Assembly (NCBI GenBank): GCA_945897755.1
Contig: CAMDGH010000013.1
Location: forward strand, 1-41,451
DNA: 41,451 bases
Origin: Chryseobacterium gleum
GTDB taxonomy: Bacteria; Bacteroidota; Bacteroidia; Flavobacteriales_D; Crocinitomicaceae
Direction: 5' to 3'
Both the position numbers and the translations under genes were made by a program. Of this stretch, positions 1-8,706 are shown piece after piece (within the stretch, counting starts at the first letter, position 1; every line of letters begins with the position of its first letter). The notes under the pieces were generated by a model that was not told the DNA's origin, did no database searches, and saw only the letters and a list, made by a program, of their open reading frames with translations.

Positions 1-337
1 GAATAAGAGCAATAATAAGAAGCGTAACGCCCGCAAAATATTTAGACAAAATCACATTTAAATCTGATACAGGCCTTGTAAACAATAATTCAATAGTTCC
101 GTTTTTTCGTTCCTCAGCAATTGAACGCATTGTGATTGCAGGAATTAAAATCAAAAAAATCATTGGAGACAAATTAAAAAAAGGAATCATATCTGATTCT
201 GCACCTTCTAATAAATTTGTGTTAAAGGAAATCACCCAATGAAATAAACCAGAAGTAAATAAGAAAATAAGAATAAATACATATCCAATTACTGAACTCA
301 AAAAACTTTTAATCTCTTTTAAATATAATGCTTTCAT
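1..337 (-). CDS. gldF: GldF, gliding-motility ABC transporter permease (3' part cut by window edge)
   Basis: The frame begins at ATG 337-335 and stays open to the left edge (about 112 codons). It reads as the N-terminal part of an ABC-2 type permease: a short basic start (MKALYLKEIKSFLSS), a first membrane helix, a hydrophilic loop, a second helix, then T-M-R-S-I-A-E-E-R-K-N-G-T-I-E-L-L, the hallmark loop of GldF/ABC-2 permeases, followed by the start of a third helix. In Bacteroidota GldF works with GldA and GldG in gliding motility linked to the type IX secretion machinery. The start lies 5 bp after the stop of the DUF1566 lipoprotein, so the two may be co-transcribed. gldG would be expected beyond the left edge. 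Recognition is by motif and topology. Confidence 0.88.
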   Translation of the reverse strand, partial: MKALYLKEIKSFLSSVIGYVFILIFLFTSGLFHWVISFNTNLLEGAESDMIPFFNLSPMIFLILIPAITMRSIAEERKNGTIELLFTRPVSDLNVILSKYFAGVTLLIIALI

Positions 338-342
338 AGTAT

Positions 343-876
343 TTAGAAAGTTCGAACAGGCCTAACTTTAATCCCTTTATCCGATTTATTATGACTATTA
401 ATACGCGCACCATCTGAAAAATTTAAAGCCCATGCACCTAAAGAAAAATTTTGAGAAGAACTCCAATAAAGAGCATCTCCAGAAAACCCACCTAAAGAAT
501 TAGCGTGAAGTTCGGTATACATTAATTCCAATTCTTCAATAGAAGGCAAAAACCAATCATCGTATCCTTCAGAAACAAAATCAGAACAATACTTTGCTGC
601 AAAAACAGTTTCTGAACAAGACTTAACTATCGCTTTTGTGTTGTCATCTCCTTTACCAATTTTTTGTCCATCTGCATCTTCAATGAGCTGATCATAACAT
701 CCCCAAGCTATACCATTTCTATAATCAGAAGGTGCAGCAACCATACCATTACCAAAGACATTAACTTTAAAGATAATACCCCCTTTATAATAATCTCCTA
801 TCTTATGCTTTGATTTAACACAACTTGAAAAAAGAAATAAAGAGAGAATAAAACCTATGTGTAAAAAAAACCTCAT
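343..876 (-). CDS. DUF1566 (Lcl C-terminal-like) lipoprotein
   Basis: A 177-aa exported lipoprotein. Residues 1-19 form a signal peptide with lipobox L-F-S-S-C, so Cys19 is the predicted lipidated residue. The rest is one DUF1566 domain: G-G-I-I-F near the start, A-W-G-C, F-A-A-K, D-D-W-F-L-P-S, Y-W-S-S-S and a terminal V-R-P-V-R-T-F. The two cysteines in W-G-C and K-S-C are also found in the matching domain of the 1098-aa protein at 3872-7168, suggesting a disulfide in the exported fold. DUF1566 domains are extracellular modules of uncertain, possibly ligand-binding, role. It sits directly upstream of gldF and 50 bp after the SDR; no link to gliding is shown by the sequence beyond that position. 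Confidence 0.8.
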   Translation of the reverse strand: MRFFLHIGFILSLFLFSSCVKSKHKIGDYYKGGIIFKVNVFGNGMVAAPSDYRNGIAWGCYDQLIEDADGQKIGKGDDNTKAIVKSCSETVFAAKYCSDFVSEGYDDWFLPSIEELELMYTELHANSLGGFSGDALYWSSSQNFSLGAWALNFSDGARINSHNKSDKGIKVRPVRTF

Positions 877-926
877 GAAAATACGTATTTAAAAATTAAA
901 AAAACATTTTTATCATAACCATAAAA

Positions 927-1613
927 CTAGGGCGTTGATAAAGATACAGGAATTATTCTTCCATTCATCCACTTAGCACTATTTAATGTAAAGTCACCAA
1001 TAAATGATGCCATTTCTTCCGCGTTAAGAGGAGCCTTATACCCTGGAAAAGCTTTTTCCAGCATATCAGTCTGAACAGCCCCCAAACACAAACAATTGAA
1101 TTTAATCTTTGAGTCTTTAAATTCTTCTGCAAGCATCTCAGTTAAATTGACTAGTGTGGCCTTTGATGAAGAATAAACCGCTAATCCAGGGAATTTCATA
1201 GTTCCTTGAAAACCTCCCATAGAACTAATATTTACAACATGACCTCCATTTGAAATCATGGATGGAATAACTGCCTGTATAGCAGCAATAACAGCAAACG
1301 TATTTACCTGATACGAATAAAGCATGTCTTCATACGAAATGTCCAAAAATGGTTTATTGATTAAAGCTCCAGCATTATTTATTAAGAAATCAACATTGAT
1401 GTCTTTTATTAATTTGGATAAGTCATCCTTAAAATTAACCCCTGAAATATCAAGCTCGTGTGTAGAAATATTTTCATAATTTGACAGATCCGTATTTGAA
1501 AAATCACGAGCTATACAAACGACATGTAATGAATTGTAATTAGCGAAAAACCGGACTAATTCTAATCCAATTCCTTTACTAGCGCCAATGATCAAAACAG
1601 TTTTAGAAATCAT
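927..1613 (-). CDS. SDR family NAD(P)-dependent oxidoreductase
   Basis: A 228-aa short-chain dehydrogenase/reductase. The cofactor-binding motif G-A-S-K-G-I-G is near residue 10, N-N-A-G near residue 80, and the catalytic Ser plus Y-S-S-S-K pair lies around residues 130-153. The Lys/Ser after the first Gly might favour NADP(H), but that is weak evidence. The C-terminus is short, ending W-M-N-G-R-I-I-P-V-S. Its start overlaps the end of the upstream PaaE-type gene by 11 bp, so it is very likely translated from the same message as the two reductases. Substrate unknown; a role in aromatic or acyl-CoA metabolism would only follow from this neighbourhood. Confidence 0.85.
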   Translation of the reverse strand: MISKTVLIIGASKGIGLELVRFFANYNSLHVVCIARDFSNTDLSNYENISTHELDISGVNFKDDLSKLIKDINVDFLINNAGALINKPFLDISYEDMLYSYQVNTFAVIAAIQAVIPSMISNGGHVVNISSMGGFQGTMKFPGLAVYSSSKATLVNLTEMLAEEFKDSKIKFNCLCLGAVQTDMLEKAFPGYKAPLNAEEMASFIGDFTLNSAKWMNGRIIPVSLSTP

Positions 1614-2685
1614 ATGTCAAAACTAATTTTTCAGATGTAGGATAACACTGACAAGTAAGGACATACCCTTCACTAACCTCTTGATCAGTAAGCGAGAAAT
1701 TCATTTTCATCATCGCAGACCCTTCAGTAACCTTTGCTTTACAGGTACAACATACGCCACCCCTACAAGAATAAGGAGGGTCATAACCTTGTTTATTTAA
1801 GGCATCTAAAACTGATAAACTAGTTGCATTTAATTTTAATGAAATTTCCTCATTGTCCAAATGGACAGTTACCTCAGATTCTCCTGTAAAAGCAGGGGTG
1901 TTTGAAACAACATCATCTATTAATAAAATAGGAGTTGTAAATAACTCAAATTGTATTTTATCCTTAGAAACGCCAAACAAAGTAAGCACCTCTTTTGCAT
2001 CTTTTATCAATTGTTCAGGACCACACAAATAAAACACATCTGCTTTCAACAACATCAGATTTTGCTTCAATTGATTCGAAATGGCCTCCTTTGTCAATCG
2101 ACCTGAAAGAGCCCAATCTTGTTTTTCTTGTGAAAAACTATAGTGTGTTTTGGTGTTTTTAAGATCGTTTATTTGATCATAAAACATTGTACTATCAATG
2201 CTTTTATTCCCATAGAATAGCCTCATCTCACCAATTTCATCTTCTAAGGCTTTTGCAATTGACAAAACCGGAGTGATTCCACTACCTGCTACAAATGCAA
2301 CTACAAAGGCCTTTTCTTTTTTCCAATTGAAACTACCTTGTGGGAAAGAAACGAGAACATCATCACCAACAGAAAGGGAGTCATTAGCCCAAGTAGAAAC
2401 CTTTCCATTTTCAACCTTTTTGATTGCAACAGCTAAATCTTGATTAGGACCACTACAAATCGAATAAGACCTTCGATACTCTTCCCCATCAATTACAATG
2501 GCTAAATTTACGTACTGACCAGGAATAAAAAAGAATTTTTGTTTATCTCCTTCGGGTACATCAAATGATAACTGAACACTATCTTTTGTGAGACGCGAAA
2601 GTGCTTTTACTTTTAGCACAGAAAATCCTTTCGGATAAGCATCATCCAACGATTTTTTTTTAAATATTTTACCTATAAAACCCAT
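1603..2685 (-). CDS. PaaE-type reductase, copy 1 (FNR module plus 2Fe-2S ferredoxin)
   Basis: A 360-aa flavodoxin-reductase-type electron-transfer protein. Residues about 20-125 are the FAD domain with R-R-S-Y-S-I-C-S; about 125-250 the NAD(P)H domain with G-S-G-I-T-P and C-G-P; about 270-360 a plant-type 2Fe-2S domain with ligands C307, C312, C315 and C345 (C-x4-C-x2-C-x29-C). This is the layout of PaaE, which feeds electrons to the PaaAC oxygenase. Compared with its tandem neighbour it is more divergent: it has an N-terminal extension rich in Lys, P-P-Y-S-C-R instead of L-P-F-A-C-K, and a C-terminus Y-P-T-S-E-K. It may serve another oxygenase. It starts 9 bp after the neighbouring copy and overlaps the SDR. 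Confidence 0.85.
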   Translation of the reverse strand: MGFIGKIFKKKSLDDAYPKGFSVLKVKALSRLTKDSVQLSFDVPEGDKQKFFFIPGQYVNLAIVIDGEEYRRSYSICSGPNQDLAVAIKKVENGKVSTWANDSLSVGDDVLVSFPQGSFNWKKEKAFVVAFVAGSGITPVLSIAKALEDEIGEMRLFYGNKSIDSTMFYDQINDLKNTKTHYSFSQEKQDWALSGRLTKEAISNQLKQNLMLLKADVFYLCGPEQLIKDAKEVLTLFGVSKDKIQFELFTTPILLIDDVVSNTPAFTGESEVTVHLDNEEISLKLNATSLSVLDALNKQGYDPPYSCRGGVCCTCKAKVTEGSAMMKMNFSLTDQEVSEGYVLTCQCYPTSEKLVLTYDF

Positions 2686-2694
2686 AACTTATAT

Positions 2695-3756
2695 TTATTC
2701 GTCAAATGACACAATTAATTTTGCTGATGTTGGATGTGATTGACAAGTGAGTATATAACCAGCAGCAACCTCATCTTGTTCTAAAGCATAATTTACATCC
2801 ATACGTGCAGATCCTTCTATAATTTTCGCCTTACAAGTACAACATACACCACCTTTACAAGCAAAAGGAAGGTCAGCTCCTGCAGCTAAAGCTGCATCTA
2901 ATACATTTATATCATTAGAAGCCAAAGGAATATCAAGGGTTTCTCCATCTACGATTACAGTAACTAAAGAAGAAATCACAATAGATTCGACCTCCTTTTC
3001 TACTTTAGAAATAGGAATAGCAGTACCAAACAATTCAAAATGAATTTTAGACAAATCTAATCCAGAAGAAATAAAGGAATCTTTAACTGTGTGAATAACA
3101 AATTCGGGACCACATATGAATACTCCCTCTAATCTAGAAACATCTATAAAAGCACTTATTAATTTTAATGTTTTCACACTATCTAATCGACCTTTTTGAA
3201 GGGGATTTCCAACAGACTCTCTTGATAAAATATGAATAACTCTAAACCTATCCATAAACTTATTTTTCAGTGCCTCCAATTGTTCTCTAAAAATTATTGA
3301 GGAAAATTGTTTATTTCCATAAAATAAAATCACATCTGAATTTGAGTCATTCAAGACCGACTTAATCATTGATAGTATTGGAGTAATTCCACTTCCAACA
3401 GCAAAAAAACAAAACTCTTGATTACTTCTTTTTTCAGGCAGCAAAAAATGTCCCATTGGAGACATCACATCTAGCACATCTCCTTGTTTTAGAATATCGT
3501 TTGCAAAATTAGAAAACAATCCATTTTCAATTTTTTTAACAGCAACCCGTAATTCATTTTCAAATGGAGCAGAACAAATCGAGTAAGAACGCCTTAGTTC
3601 TACACCCTCATGAAAATACTTAATTGTAAGGTATTGACCTGGCTTAAAACGGTAGTGCTCTTTAAATTCAAATGGAATATCAAAAGAAATAGAGACCGAT
3701 TCAGAGGTTTCTTGTCGAATTTCTTTAACTACTAACTGATGGAAAATTGGTTTCAT
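2695..3756 (-). CDS. paaE: PaaE, phenylacetyl-CoA epoxidase reductase (canonical-looking copy)
   Basis: A 353-aa reductase: FAD domain with R-R-S-Y-S-I-C-S (residues 55-62), NAD(P)H domain with G-S-G-I-T-P (121-126) and C-G-P (215-217), and a C-terminal 2Fe-2S domain with C300, C305, C308 and C338. The end, with N-Y-A-L-E, D-E-V-A-A-G-Y and L-T-C-Q-S-H-P, is what I would expect of PaaE itself, so this copy is the better candidate to partner the PaaABCD proteins encoded at 7442-9938. It is first in a minus-strand run: this gene, the second PaaE-type gene (9 bp later), then the SDR. A TAAATTTG element lies 17 bp upstream of the start. Unusually, it is not in the same transcription unit as paaABCD. 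Confidence 0.87.
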   Translation of the reverse strand: MKPIFHQLVVKEIRQETSESVSISFDIPFEFKEHYRFKPGQYLTIKYFHEGVELRRSYSICSAPFENELRVAVKKIENGLFSNFANDILKQGDVLDVMSPMGHFLLPEKRSNQEFCFFAVGSGITPILSMIKSVLNDSNSDVILFYGNKQFSSIIFREQLEALKNKFMDRFRVIHILSRESVGNPLQKGRLDSVKTLKLISAFIDVSRLEGVFICGPEFVIHTVKDSFISSGLDLSKIHFELFGTAIPISKVEKEVESIVISSLVTVIVDGETLDIPLASNDINVLDAALAAGADLPFACKGGVCCTCKAKIIEGSARMDVNYALEQDEVAAGYILTCQSHPTSAKLIVSFDE

Positions 3757-3772
3757 TTAGTGATTTTACGTA

Positions 3773-3780
3773 CAAATTTA
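3773..3780 (-). promoter_or_regulatory. Candidate Bacteroidota -7 element upstream of paaE
   Basis: On the minus strand the bases read TAAATTTG, matching the TAnnTTTG -7 consensus of Bacteroidota primary sigma factor promoters. It lies 17 bp before the paaE start. I see no good TTTG at the expected -33 spacing, so this rests on one element. Confidence 0.4.
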
Positions 3781-3871
3781 CAAAAAGAAAATCAACTTTT
3801 TTATACTAAACATAAAAGTATGAACGGTAGATTCAATCAAAATGAAAGAAAAAAAGGAATAAATTCGAATC

Positions 3872-6800
3872 TTAAAAAGTTCTTACACTCCTAACATAGC
3901 CCGTTGAATATTTATAATTCGCATAAACAACTCCGTAACTAAAAACAAAACCAATCGCTTTATGGTTTGATTTTTCAGATGATGACCAATAAATCGCGTT
4001 GTTAAACCCCCCAATTTTATCTCTATTATGATAGATTCTAGTTAATTCATCAATACTCGGAAGATACCAATCGTCATATGAATTTAGGTCTAGGTCAGCG
4101 GACAATTTTGCAGCAAAATAATCATCAGTACAAAAAGTTGAAATTGAATCTGTATTTTGTTTTCCAGCACCGATAAACTTATTAATAGCTTCTGGTATTG
4201 ATTTTTGAACACAGCCCCAAGATGCTTTACCTTGATCTTCTCTAGCTACAATTAAACCATGAATCTCTCCCTTAACATACCCCTTATCTTCTGGCTGAAA
4301 AATATAACCTATTACACCGCCTTCATGATTTGAGCCAATATCTAATATAGGTTTTTTATTAGTCAAAACTACTAATTCATTGCCGTAAAAAATACCCGTT
4401 TCATTTTTAACATATGCCCTAGCATAGTATTTTACACTTGGTTTTAAGCCAACAAATTCAACAGAAAAAACATCTTTATCTATATCTTGAGTTTTAACTG
4501 AGCTTAAAACAGGTCCTTTAGAACTATTACTTATGCAAACTCCACGCTCAGATATAAAATTCCCACCATCAGATGTAAGCTTTCCTTGAATTCGAAAAGA
4601 TGAGTGCGTCAACAAATCTTCTTTTAAAGTGAGAATTGAAGGCAACGACTTAGTCAATGTAGGCTTAGGATTCACTTGAGGATTCTTTTTGGGTAACGAG
4701 GTAGCAGGCGCATCGCTCGAAACCTTACTGAAAACTGGATTTAAAGTTGCAAACCTAACTTGATTTCCATACGCAACACCGAGACTATTAATCGCATAAG
4801 CCCTAACATAATAAGTGGTATTAGTCAAAAGATTTTCTAATGAACAATTAAATTTATCCAATTCATTTTCAGCAATCACTTTATCTCCATCAATGGTAGG
4901 CATTTGATTAAAACTATAACAAACACCTTTTTCAATAAGCGTTAAACCACCATCAAGTAGAACTTGTCCAGAAGAAAAAGCAGATTTTTCATTAATTTTA
5001 GAAATCAAACCTGTTGAAACAGAAGGGATAGTAGTAAGGGGTAAAGTTTTAAACTGTTGTTGATTACCATAAAACACCTTACCTTCAAAAACAACATATG
5101 AACGAACAAAATAAAGTGAATTAGGTTCAAGGTCAGAGATCAAAACCGAAAAATAACTTAAATCAACGTCCTCTGTTTTCTTATTTGAATCTAGTGTTGG
5201 CAACTCTTTCTTAGACCAACATACACCTTTTTCAGAAAAAATTAATTCTGCTCCCCTTAAAATCTCACAAGAAATTGAAGCGCTTAATTCAGTGGTTAAC
5301 TCATCTTTCACAGTTGTTAATAATTCAACCTGGTCCAATGAAGATTCATCATTTTTGTTTATTTCATCACTATTTTCAGTATTTGTTTGTGCTATAACTT
5401 CAGGGGATAAAGTAACAAACTCAAGCTCATCTCCATATGCAACTCCTACCGAAGTAATAACATACGCCCTAACAAAGTACTTGGTCGATGGTAGCAGCGA
5501 ATTTATTTCGCTATTAAAAGCACTATTTCCCAAACCTTCATTATTTTTTGAATCATAAACAGATGGTGCTGTAGATTGAGACCAACAAATCCCTTTTTCG
5601 GTGATCTCAGTCGAACCTTCAGTCAAAATGACAGCTCCGGAAAGGGCTGAAGTTTGAGTAATTGATGTAATGTCATTCGTTTTAATTACAGGAAGAGATG
5701 GTTCTATTGATTCTTTAACAACTTCACTCGAATTATTTTCACTTGTTTCAGCTGAATTTTCAGTGTTTTCAGTATTTGTTTGAGCTATAACTTCAGGGGA
5801 TAAAGTAACAAACTCGAACTCTTCTCCATAAGCAACTCCTACCGAATTAATTACATACGCCCTAACAAAGTACTTGGTCGATGGTAGCAGTGAATTTATT
5901 TCGCTTTTAAAAGCACTATTCCCCACACCTTCATTATTTTTAGAATCACCCACAGATGGTGCTGTCGATTGAGACCAACAAATCCCTTTTTCTGTAATCT
6001 CAGAACCACCATCAGATGAAATAACCCCACCTGAAACGGCACCTTTATTTGTGATTAAAGTTACCTCCTCACCAATAACAATTGCCAAAGAAATAGAATC
6101 TGAATTAGCCGATTCAACAATAATTGACTTTGTATTAATGATTATTTGATTTCCATAAGTAACCCCTTTGTCATTAATAGCATAAGACCTAAGGTAATAT
6201 CTTGTTGAAGGATTAAGCCCATTTATGATGGAAGTAAAACTTTCCTCCCCACTGCCTTCAATTTGTTTAGTTCCGTTTATAGTAGGAGATGACGATTCTG
6301 CCCAACAAACACCTTTTTCAAAAATATCTGTACCCCCACCTTCTTTAATAGTAACTGAAATTGTCGCTTCATTTTGAGTAACACCTTCAGCTAATTCTGT
6401 CTCCAACTTTGCAAGTCTAGCTCCATCATTAGTTACAATCTTTTCAGGAATATTTGATTTAGCTGCAGTAATCAATTCTATTTCATCACCATAAACAACA
6501 CCAACACTAGAAATTGCATATGCCTTTGCAAAATAAACCGTGCTTGGCATCAAATCAAGAGCATTACCTGAAATTACACCTAACCCTTTTCCATTAGAAA
6601 TCTTGTCATCCCAAACCGTTGGTTCTTTTAACTTGGAAAAACAAAAACCTTTTTCCGTAATCTCATCTCCTCCATCATCACTCGCATTTGATTCAAAATA
6701 AAAAGAAGAATCGGTTATTAAACCTAGCTTTGAAAAAGAGATCGTAGGTAATTTAAACAACGTAGAGAACTCTTTTTCATCACCATAATAATAAACTTTA

Positions 6801-7168
6801 TTAATTAGAACAAAAGAACGCACATAATAAACTGTATTCGCTTTTAAATTTGTTATTTCAACTGAAAAATCTCCATCAGTACCTTCAGAAAAAACCTTAG
6901 AATCTTCGATTGTTGGCTGAGACTGAATTGACCAACAAAGTCCTTTAGATTTTATCTCTGCTTCGTCAGTACTTGAAAAAATCCCGCCAGAAACAGCAGA
7001 ACAACACGTAATATCAATAACTTCTTTTGTAACAATATTAAAATCAGTATTATTCACAGGGAATTCACCATCAAGGGAAAACTTCAAAAAAACACTGTTT
7101 TCAGCAAAAAAATCAACTGGTAAAAGCATTAAAAACAGTGGGAATATAAAATATAAAAAACGTTTCAT
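3872..7168 (-). CDS. Large exported protein with eight Fn3-like repeats and C-terminal DUF1566 domain
   Basis: A 1098-aa protein with a Sec signal peptide (residues 1-22, no lipobox). Eight repeats of roughly 100-130 residues follow. Each carries E-K-G-[VI]-C-[WYF]-S or a variant, then P-T/P-S, D-x-K, Y-[YF]-[VA]-[RK]-[AS]-[YF], and G-x-x-Y-G. The motif cysteines fall at residues 78, 176, 288, 397, 528, 650, 750 and 878, one per repeat. Repeats 4 and 5 are nearly identical; repeats 5 and 6 are preceded by Asn/Glu/Ser-rich linkers. Residues about 945-1098 form a DUF1566 domain (W-G-C, F-A-A-K, D-D-W-Y-L-P-S, Y-W-S-S-S, V-R-S-V-R-T-F) like the lipoprotein at 343-876. There is no type IX sorting domain at the C-terminus. 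Likely a secreted or surface beta-sandwich protein; function unknown. Probably monocistronic. Confidence 0.8.
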   Translation of the reverse strand: MKRFLYFIFPLFLMLLPVDFFAENSVFLKFSLDGEFPVNNTDFNIVTKEVIDITCCSAVSGGIFSSTDEAEIKSKGLCWSIQSQPTIEDSKVFSEGTDGDFSVEITNLKANTVYYVRSFVLINKVYYYGDEKEFSTLFKLPTISFSKLGLITDSSFYFESNASDDGGDEITEKGFCFSKLKEPTVWDDKISNGKGLGVISGNALDLMPSTVYFAKAYAISSVGVVYGDEIELITAAKSNIPEKIVTNDGARLAKLETELAEGVTQNEATISVTIKEGGGTDIFEKGVCWAESSSPTINGTKQIEGSGEESFTSIINGLNPSTRYYLRSYAINDKGVTYGNQIIINTKSIIVESANSDSISLAIVIGEEVTLITNKGAVSGGVISSDGGSEITEKGICWSQSTAPSVGDSKNNEGVGNSAFKSEINSLLPSTKYFVRAYVINSVGVAYGEEFEFVTLSPEVIAQTNTENTENSAETSENNSSEVVKESIEPSLPVIKTNDITSITQTSALSGAVILTEGSTEITEKGICWSQSTAPSVYDSKNNEGLGNSAFNSEINSLLPSTKYFVRAYVITSVGVAYGDELEFVTLSPEVIAQTNTENSDEINKNDESSLDQVELLTTVKDELTTELSASISCEILRGAELIFSEKGVCWSKKELPTLDSNKKTEDVDLSYFSVLISDLEPNSLYFVRSYVVFEGKVFYGNQQQFKTLPLTTIPSVSTGLISKINEKSAFSSGQVLLDGGLTLIEKGVCYSFNQMPTIDGDKVIAENELDKFNCSLENLLTNTTYYVRAYAINSLGVAYGNQVRFATLNPVFSKVSSDAPATSLPKKNPQVNPKPTLTKSLPSILTLKEDLLTHSSFRIQGKLTSDGGNFISERGVCISNSSKGPVLSSVKTQDIDKDVFSVEFVGLKPSVKYYARAYVKNETGIFYGNELVVLTNKKPILDIGSNHEGGVIGYIFQPEDKGYVKGEIHGLIVAREDQGKASWGCVQKSIPEAINKFIGAGKQNTDSISTFCTDDYFAAKLSADLDLNSYDDWYLPSIDELTRIYHNRDKIGGFNNAIYWSSSEKSNHKAIGFVFSYGVVYANYKYSTGYVRSVRTF
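5373..5610 (-). repeat. Intragenic direct repeat, copy A (repeat 5 of the large exported protein)
   Basis: These 238 bp match 5766-6003 at nearly every position, 393 bp (131 codons) away, with only scattered substitutions. The shared stretch covers the linker start (S-P-E-V-I-A-Q-T-N-T), the Y-F-V-R-A-Y block and E-K-G-I-C-W-S. This indicates a recent in-frame duplication or gene conversion. Confidence 0.85.
5766..6003 (-). repeat. Intragenic direct repeat, copy B (repeat 4 of the large exported protein)
   Basis: Partner of 5373-5610 in the same reading frame, offset by 393 bp. The downstream parts of the two protein repeats differ, so the near-identity is confined to this block and the following linker start. 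Confidence 0.85.
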
Positions 7169-7205
7169 AAATCGAATAAACTTAAAAAAAAATAAAATTT
7201 AAAAA

Positions 7206-7213
7206 CAAATATA
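7206..7213 (-). promoter_or_regulatory. Candidate -7 element for the large exported protein
   Basis: The minus strand reads TATATTTG, a full match to TAnnTTTG, about 38 bp before the start at 7168. No convincing -33 element is seen. The 273-bp divergent gap 7169-7441 otherwise holds only AT-rich sequence. Confidence 0.4.
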
Positions 7214-7414
7214 CATATAAACCATATAAAATATTAAATTACGATCTAAACTTAAGTGGCTATTTAAGAAACATTCCGTTAGTATTAATCATTTAATGAT
7301 TTACAAACATTTATTTAGTGTTGAAAATATAATCCATTACAAAAAACTATTAATAAGTATATTTGTTTGTCTTGTTATATTTCATTATCTTAAACTAAAA
7401 TTTTATTTTTTCTT

Positions 7415-7422
7415 TATATTTG
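7415..7422 (+). promoter_or_regulatory. Candidate -7 element for the paaABCD operon
   Basis: TATATTTG matches TAnnTTTG exactly and ends 19 bp before the paaA ATG. It would give a leader of roughly a dozen nucleotides. The -33 region is AT-rich without a clear TTTG. I see no obvious operator palindrome here. Confidence 0.5.
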
Positions 7423-7441
7423 CTAACACCTTTTTGGACCT

Positions 7442-8401
7442 ATGAAAAACCATACTATTGAAACTTTAGAAAAAAAATTTCAAGAAAAAATCGATCAGGA
7501 CATAAAAATAGAGCCTAATGACTGGATGCCTGATGCATACAGGAAGACTCTGATGCGTCAAATTTCACAACATGCTCATTCTGAAATTGTCGGAATGCTA
7601 CCTGAAGGAAATTGGATTACAAGAGCTCCAACATTGAAAAGAAAAGCAGTTCTTCTAGCAAAAGTGCAAGATGAAGCAGGTCATGGATTGTATTTATACA
7701 GCGCAGCTGAAACACTAGGATTGGACAGAGAAAAAAGTATAGACGATTTACATTCTGGAAAAGCTAAATATTCATCTATTTTTAATTATCCAACACTATC
7801 TTGGGCAGATATGGGAACAATAGGATGGCTCGTTGATGGAGCAGCCATAATGAATCAAGTTCCTTTGTGTAGATGTTCCTATGGTCCATACGCTAGGGCT
7901 ATGGTCCGAGTATGTAAAGAGGAGTCATTTCATCAAAGACAAGGGTTTGAAATAGTAAGTATACTAGCGAGTGGTTCTGCTGATCAAAAACAATTAGCAC
8001 AAGATTCTTTGAATCGTTTCTGGTGGCCTTCTTTAATGATGTTTGGTCCAAATGATGATAATTCTCCAAATTCTGAGCAATCCGTTAAATGGAAAATTAA
8101 ACGCCTTTCTAATGATGAACTAAGACAACAATTTATTAATGTTACTGTTCCTCAGGCAGAAATGCTTGGGCTAACCATTCCTGATAAAGATTTAAAATGG
8201 AATGATGCAAAAGGGCAATATGATTTTGGCACGATAAATTGGGATGAATTTTATCAAGTTATTAAAGGAAACGGACCATGTAACTTCGAGCGTATTGAAG
8301 CTAGAAAAAAAGCTAAAGAAAATGGTGAATGGGTTAGAGCTGCCGCACTTGCTCATGCCGAAAAATTAAAAACAAAAATGAATAATTTAACTGAAAAATG
8401 A
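7442..8401 (+). CDS. paaA: PaaA, catalytic subunit of 1,2-phenylacetyl-CoA epoxidase
   Basis: A 319-aa ferritin-like di-iron oxygenase subunit, full length for PaaA. It inserts one oxygen atom into the ring of phenylacetyl-CoA, the first oxidative step of aerobic phenylacetate breakdown. The iron ligands are visible as E48, E78-x-x-H81 (in D-E-A-G-H-G) and E161-x-x-H164 (in [10 protein letters not shown]). It is first of four tightly packed plus-strand genes, paaA-B-C-D; its TGA overlaps the paaB ATG (ATGA). Reductase candidates are the PaaE genes on the opposite strand 3.7 kb away. The downstream enzymes (PaaG, PaaZ, PaaH, PaaJ) and the ligase PaaK are not in this window. Confidence 0.96.
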   Translation: MKNHTIETLEKKFQEKIDQDIKIEPNDWMPDAYRKTLMRQISQHAHSEIVGMLPEGNWITRAPTLKRKAVLLAKVQDEAGHGLYLYSAAETLGLDREKSIDDLHSGKAKYSSIFNYPTLSWADMGTIGWLVDGAAIMNQVPLCRCSYGPYARAMVRVCKEESFHQRQGFEIVSILASGSADQKQLAQDSLNRFWWPSLMMFGPNDDNSPNSEQSVKWKIKRLSNDELRQQFINVTVPQAEMLGLTIPDKDLKWNDAKGQYDFGTINWDEFYQVIKGNGPCNFERIEARKKAKENGEWVRAAALAHAEKLKTKMNNLTEK

Positions 8402-8688
8402 TGAGTTCAAGTGAATGGCCCTTGTGGGAGATATTTATACGTAGTAAACAAGGTTTAAGTCACAAACATGTTGGCAGTCTCAGAGCTACAGATTCAAAAA
8501 TGGCAATTGATAATGCAAGAGATGTTTACACACGTAGAAGCGAAGGAATTAGTATTTGGGTAATTGAATCAAAATTCGTATCGGCTTCAGATCCAGAAGA
8601 TTCAGATGCGTTTTTTGAGCCATCGGAAGACAAAATATACAGACATCCAACATTCTACGATGTTCCTGATGGAATTTCACACATGTAA
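8398..8688 (+). CDS. paaB: PaaB subunit of phenylacetyl-CoA epoxidase
   Basis: A 96-aa small subunit, normal PaaB length, recognisable from W-P-L-W-E-I-F-I-R, the H-V-G-S-L-R-A segment, N-A-R-D-V-Y-T-R-R and the end [10 protein letters not shown]. PaaB is thought to assist assembly or electron transfer between the reductase and the PaaAC core. Two in-frame ATGs are adjacent (8398 and 8401); the first overlaps the paaA stop by 4 bp, the second by 1 bp. Either start supports translational coupling. Confidence 0.95.
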   Translation: MMSSSEWPLWEIFIRSKQGLSHKHVGSLRATDSKMAIDNARDVYTRRSEGISIWVIESKFVSASDPEDSDAFFEPSEDKIYRHPTFYDVPDGISHM

Positions 8689-8706
8689 TATTCAATTTTA
8701 TCCCTT

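Noticed and set aside
5292-5558. Open plus-strand frame inside the large exported protein gene
   Set aside because: It is the reverse of the repeat-coding DNA; low-complexity Ser-rich translation and no independent evidence.
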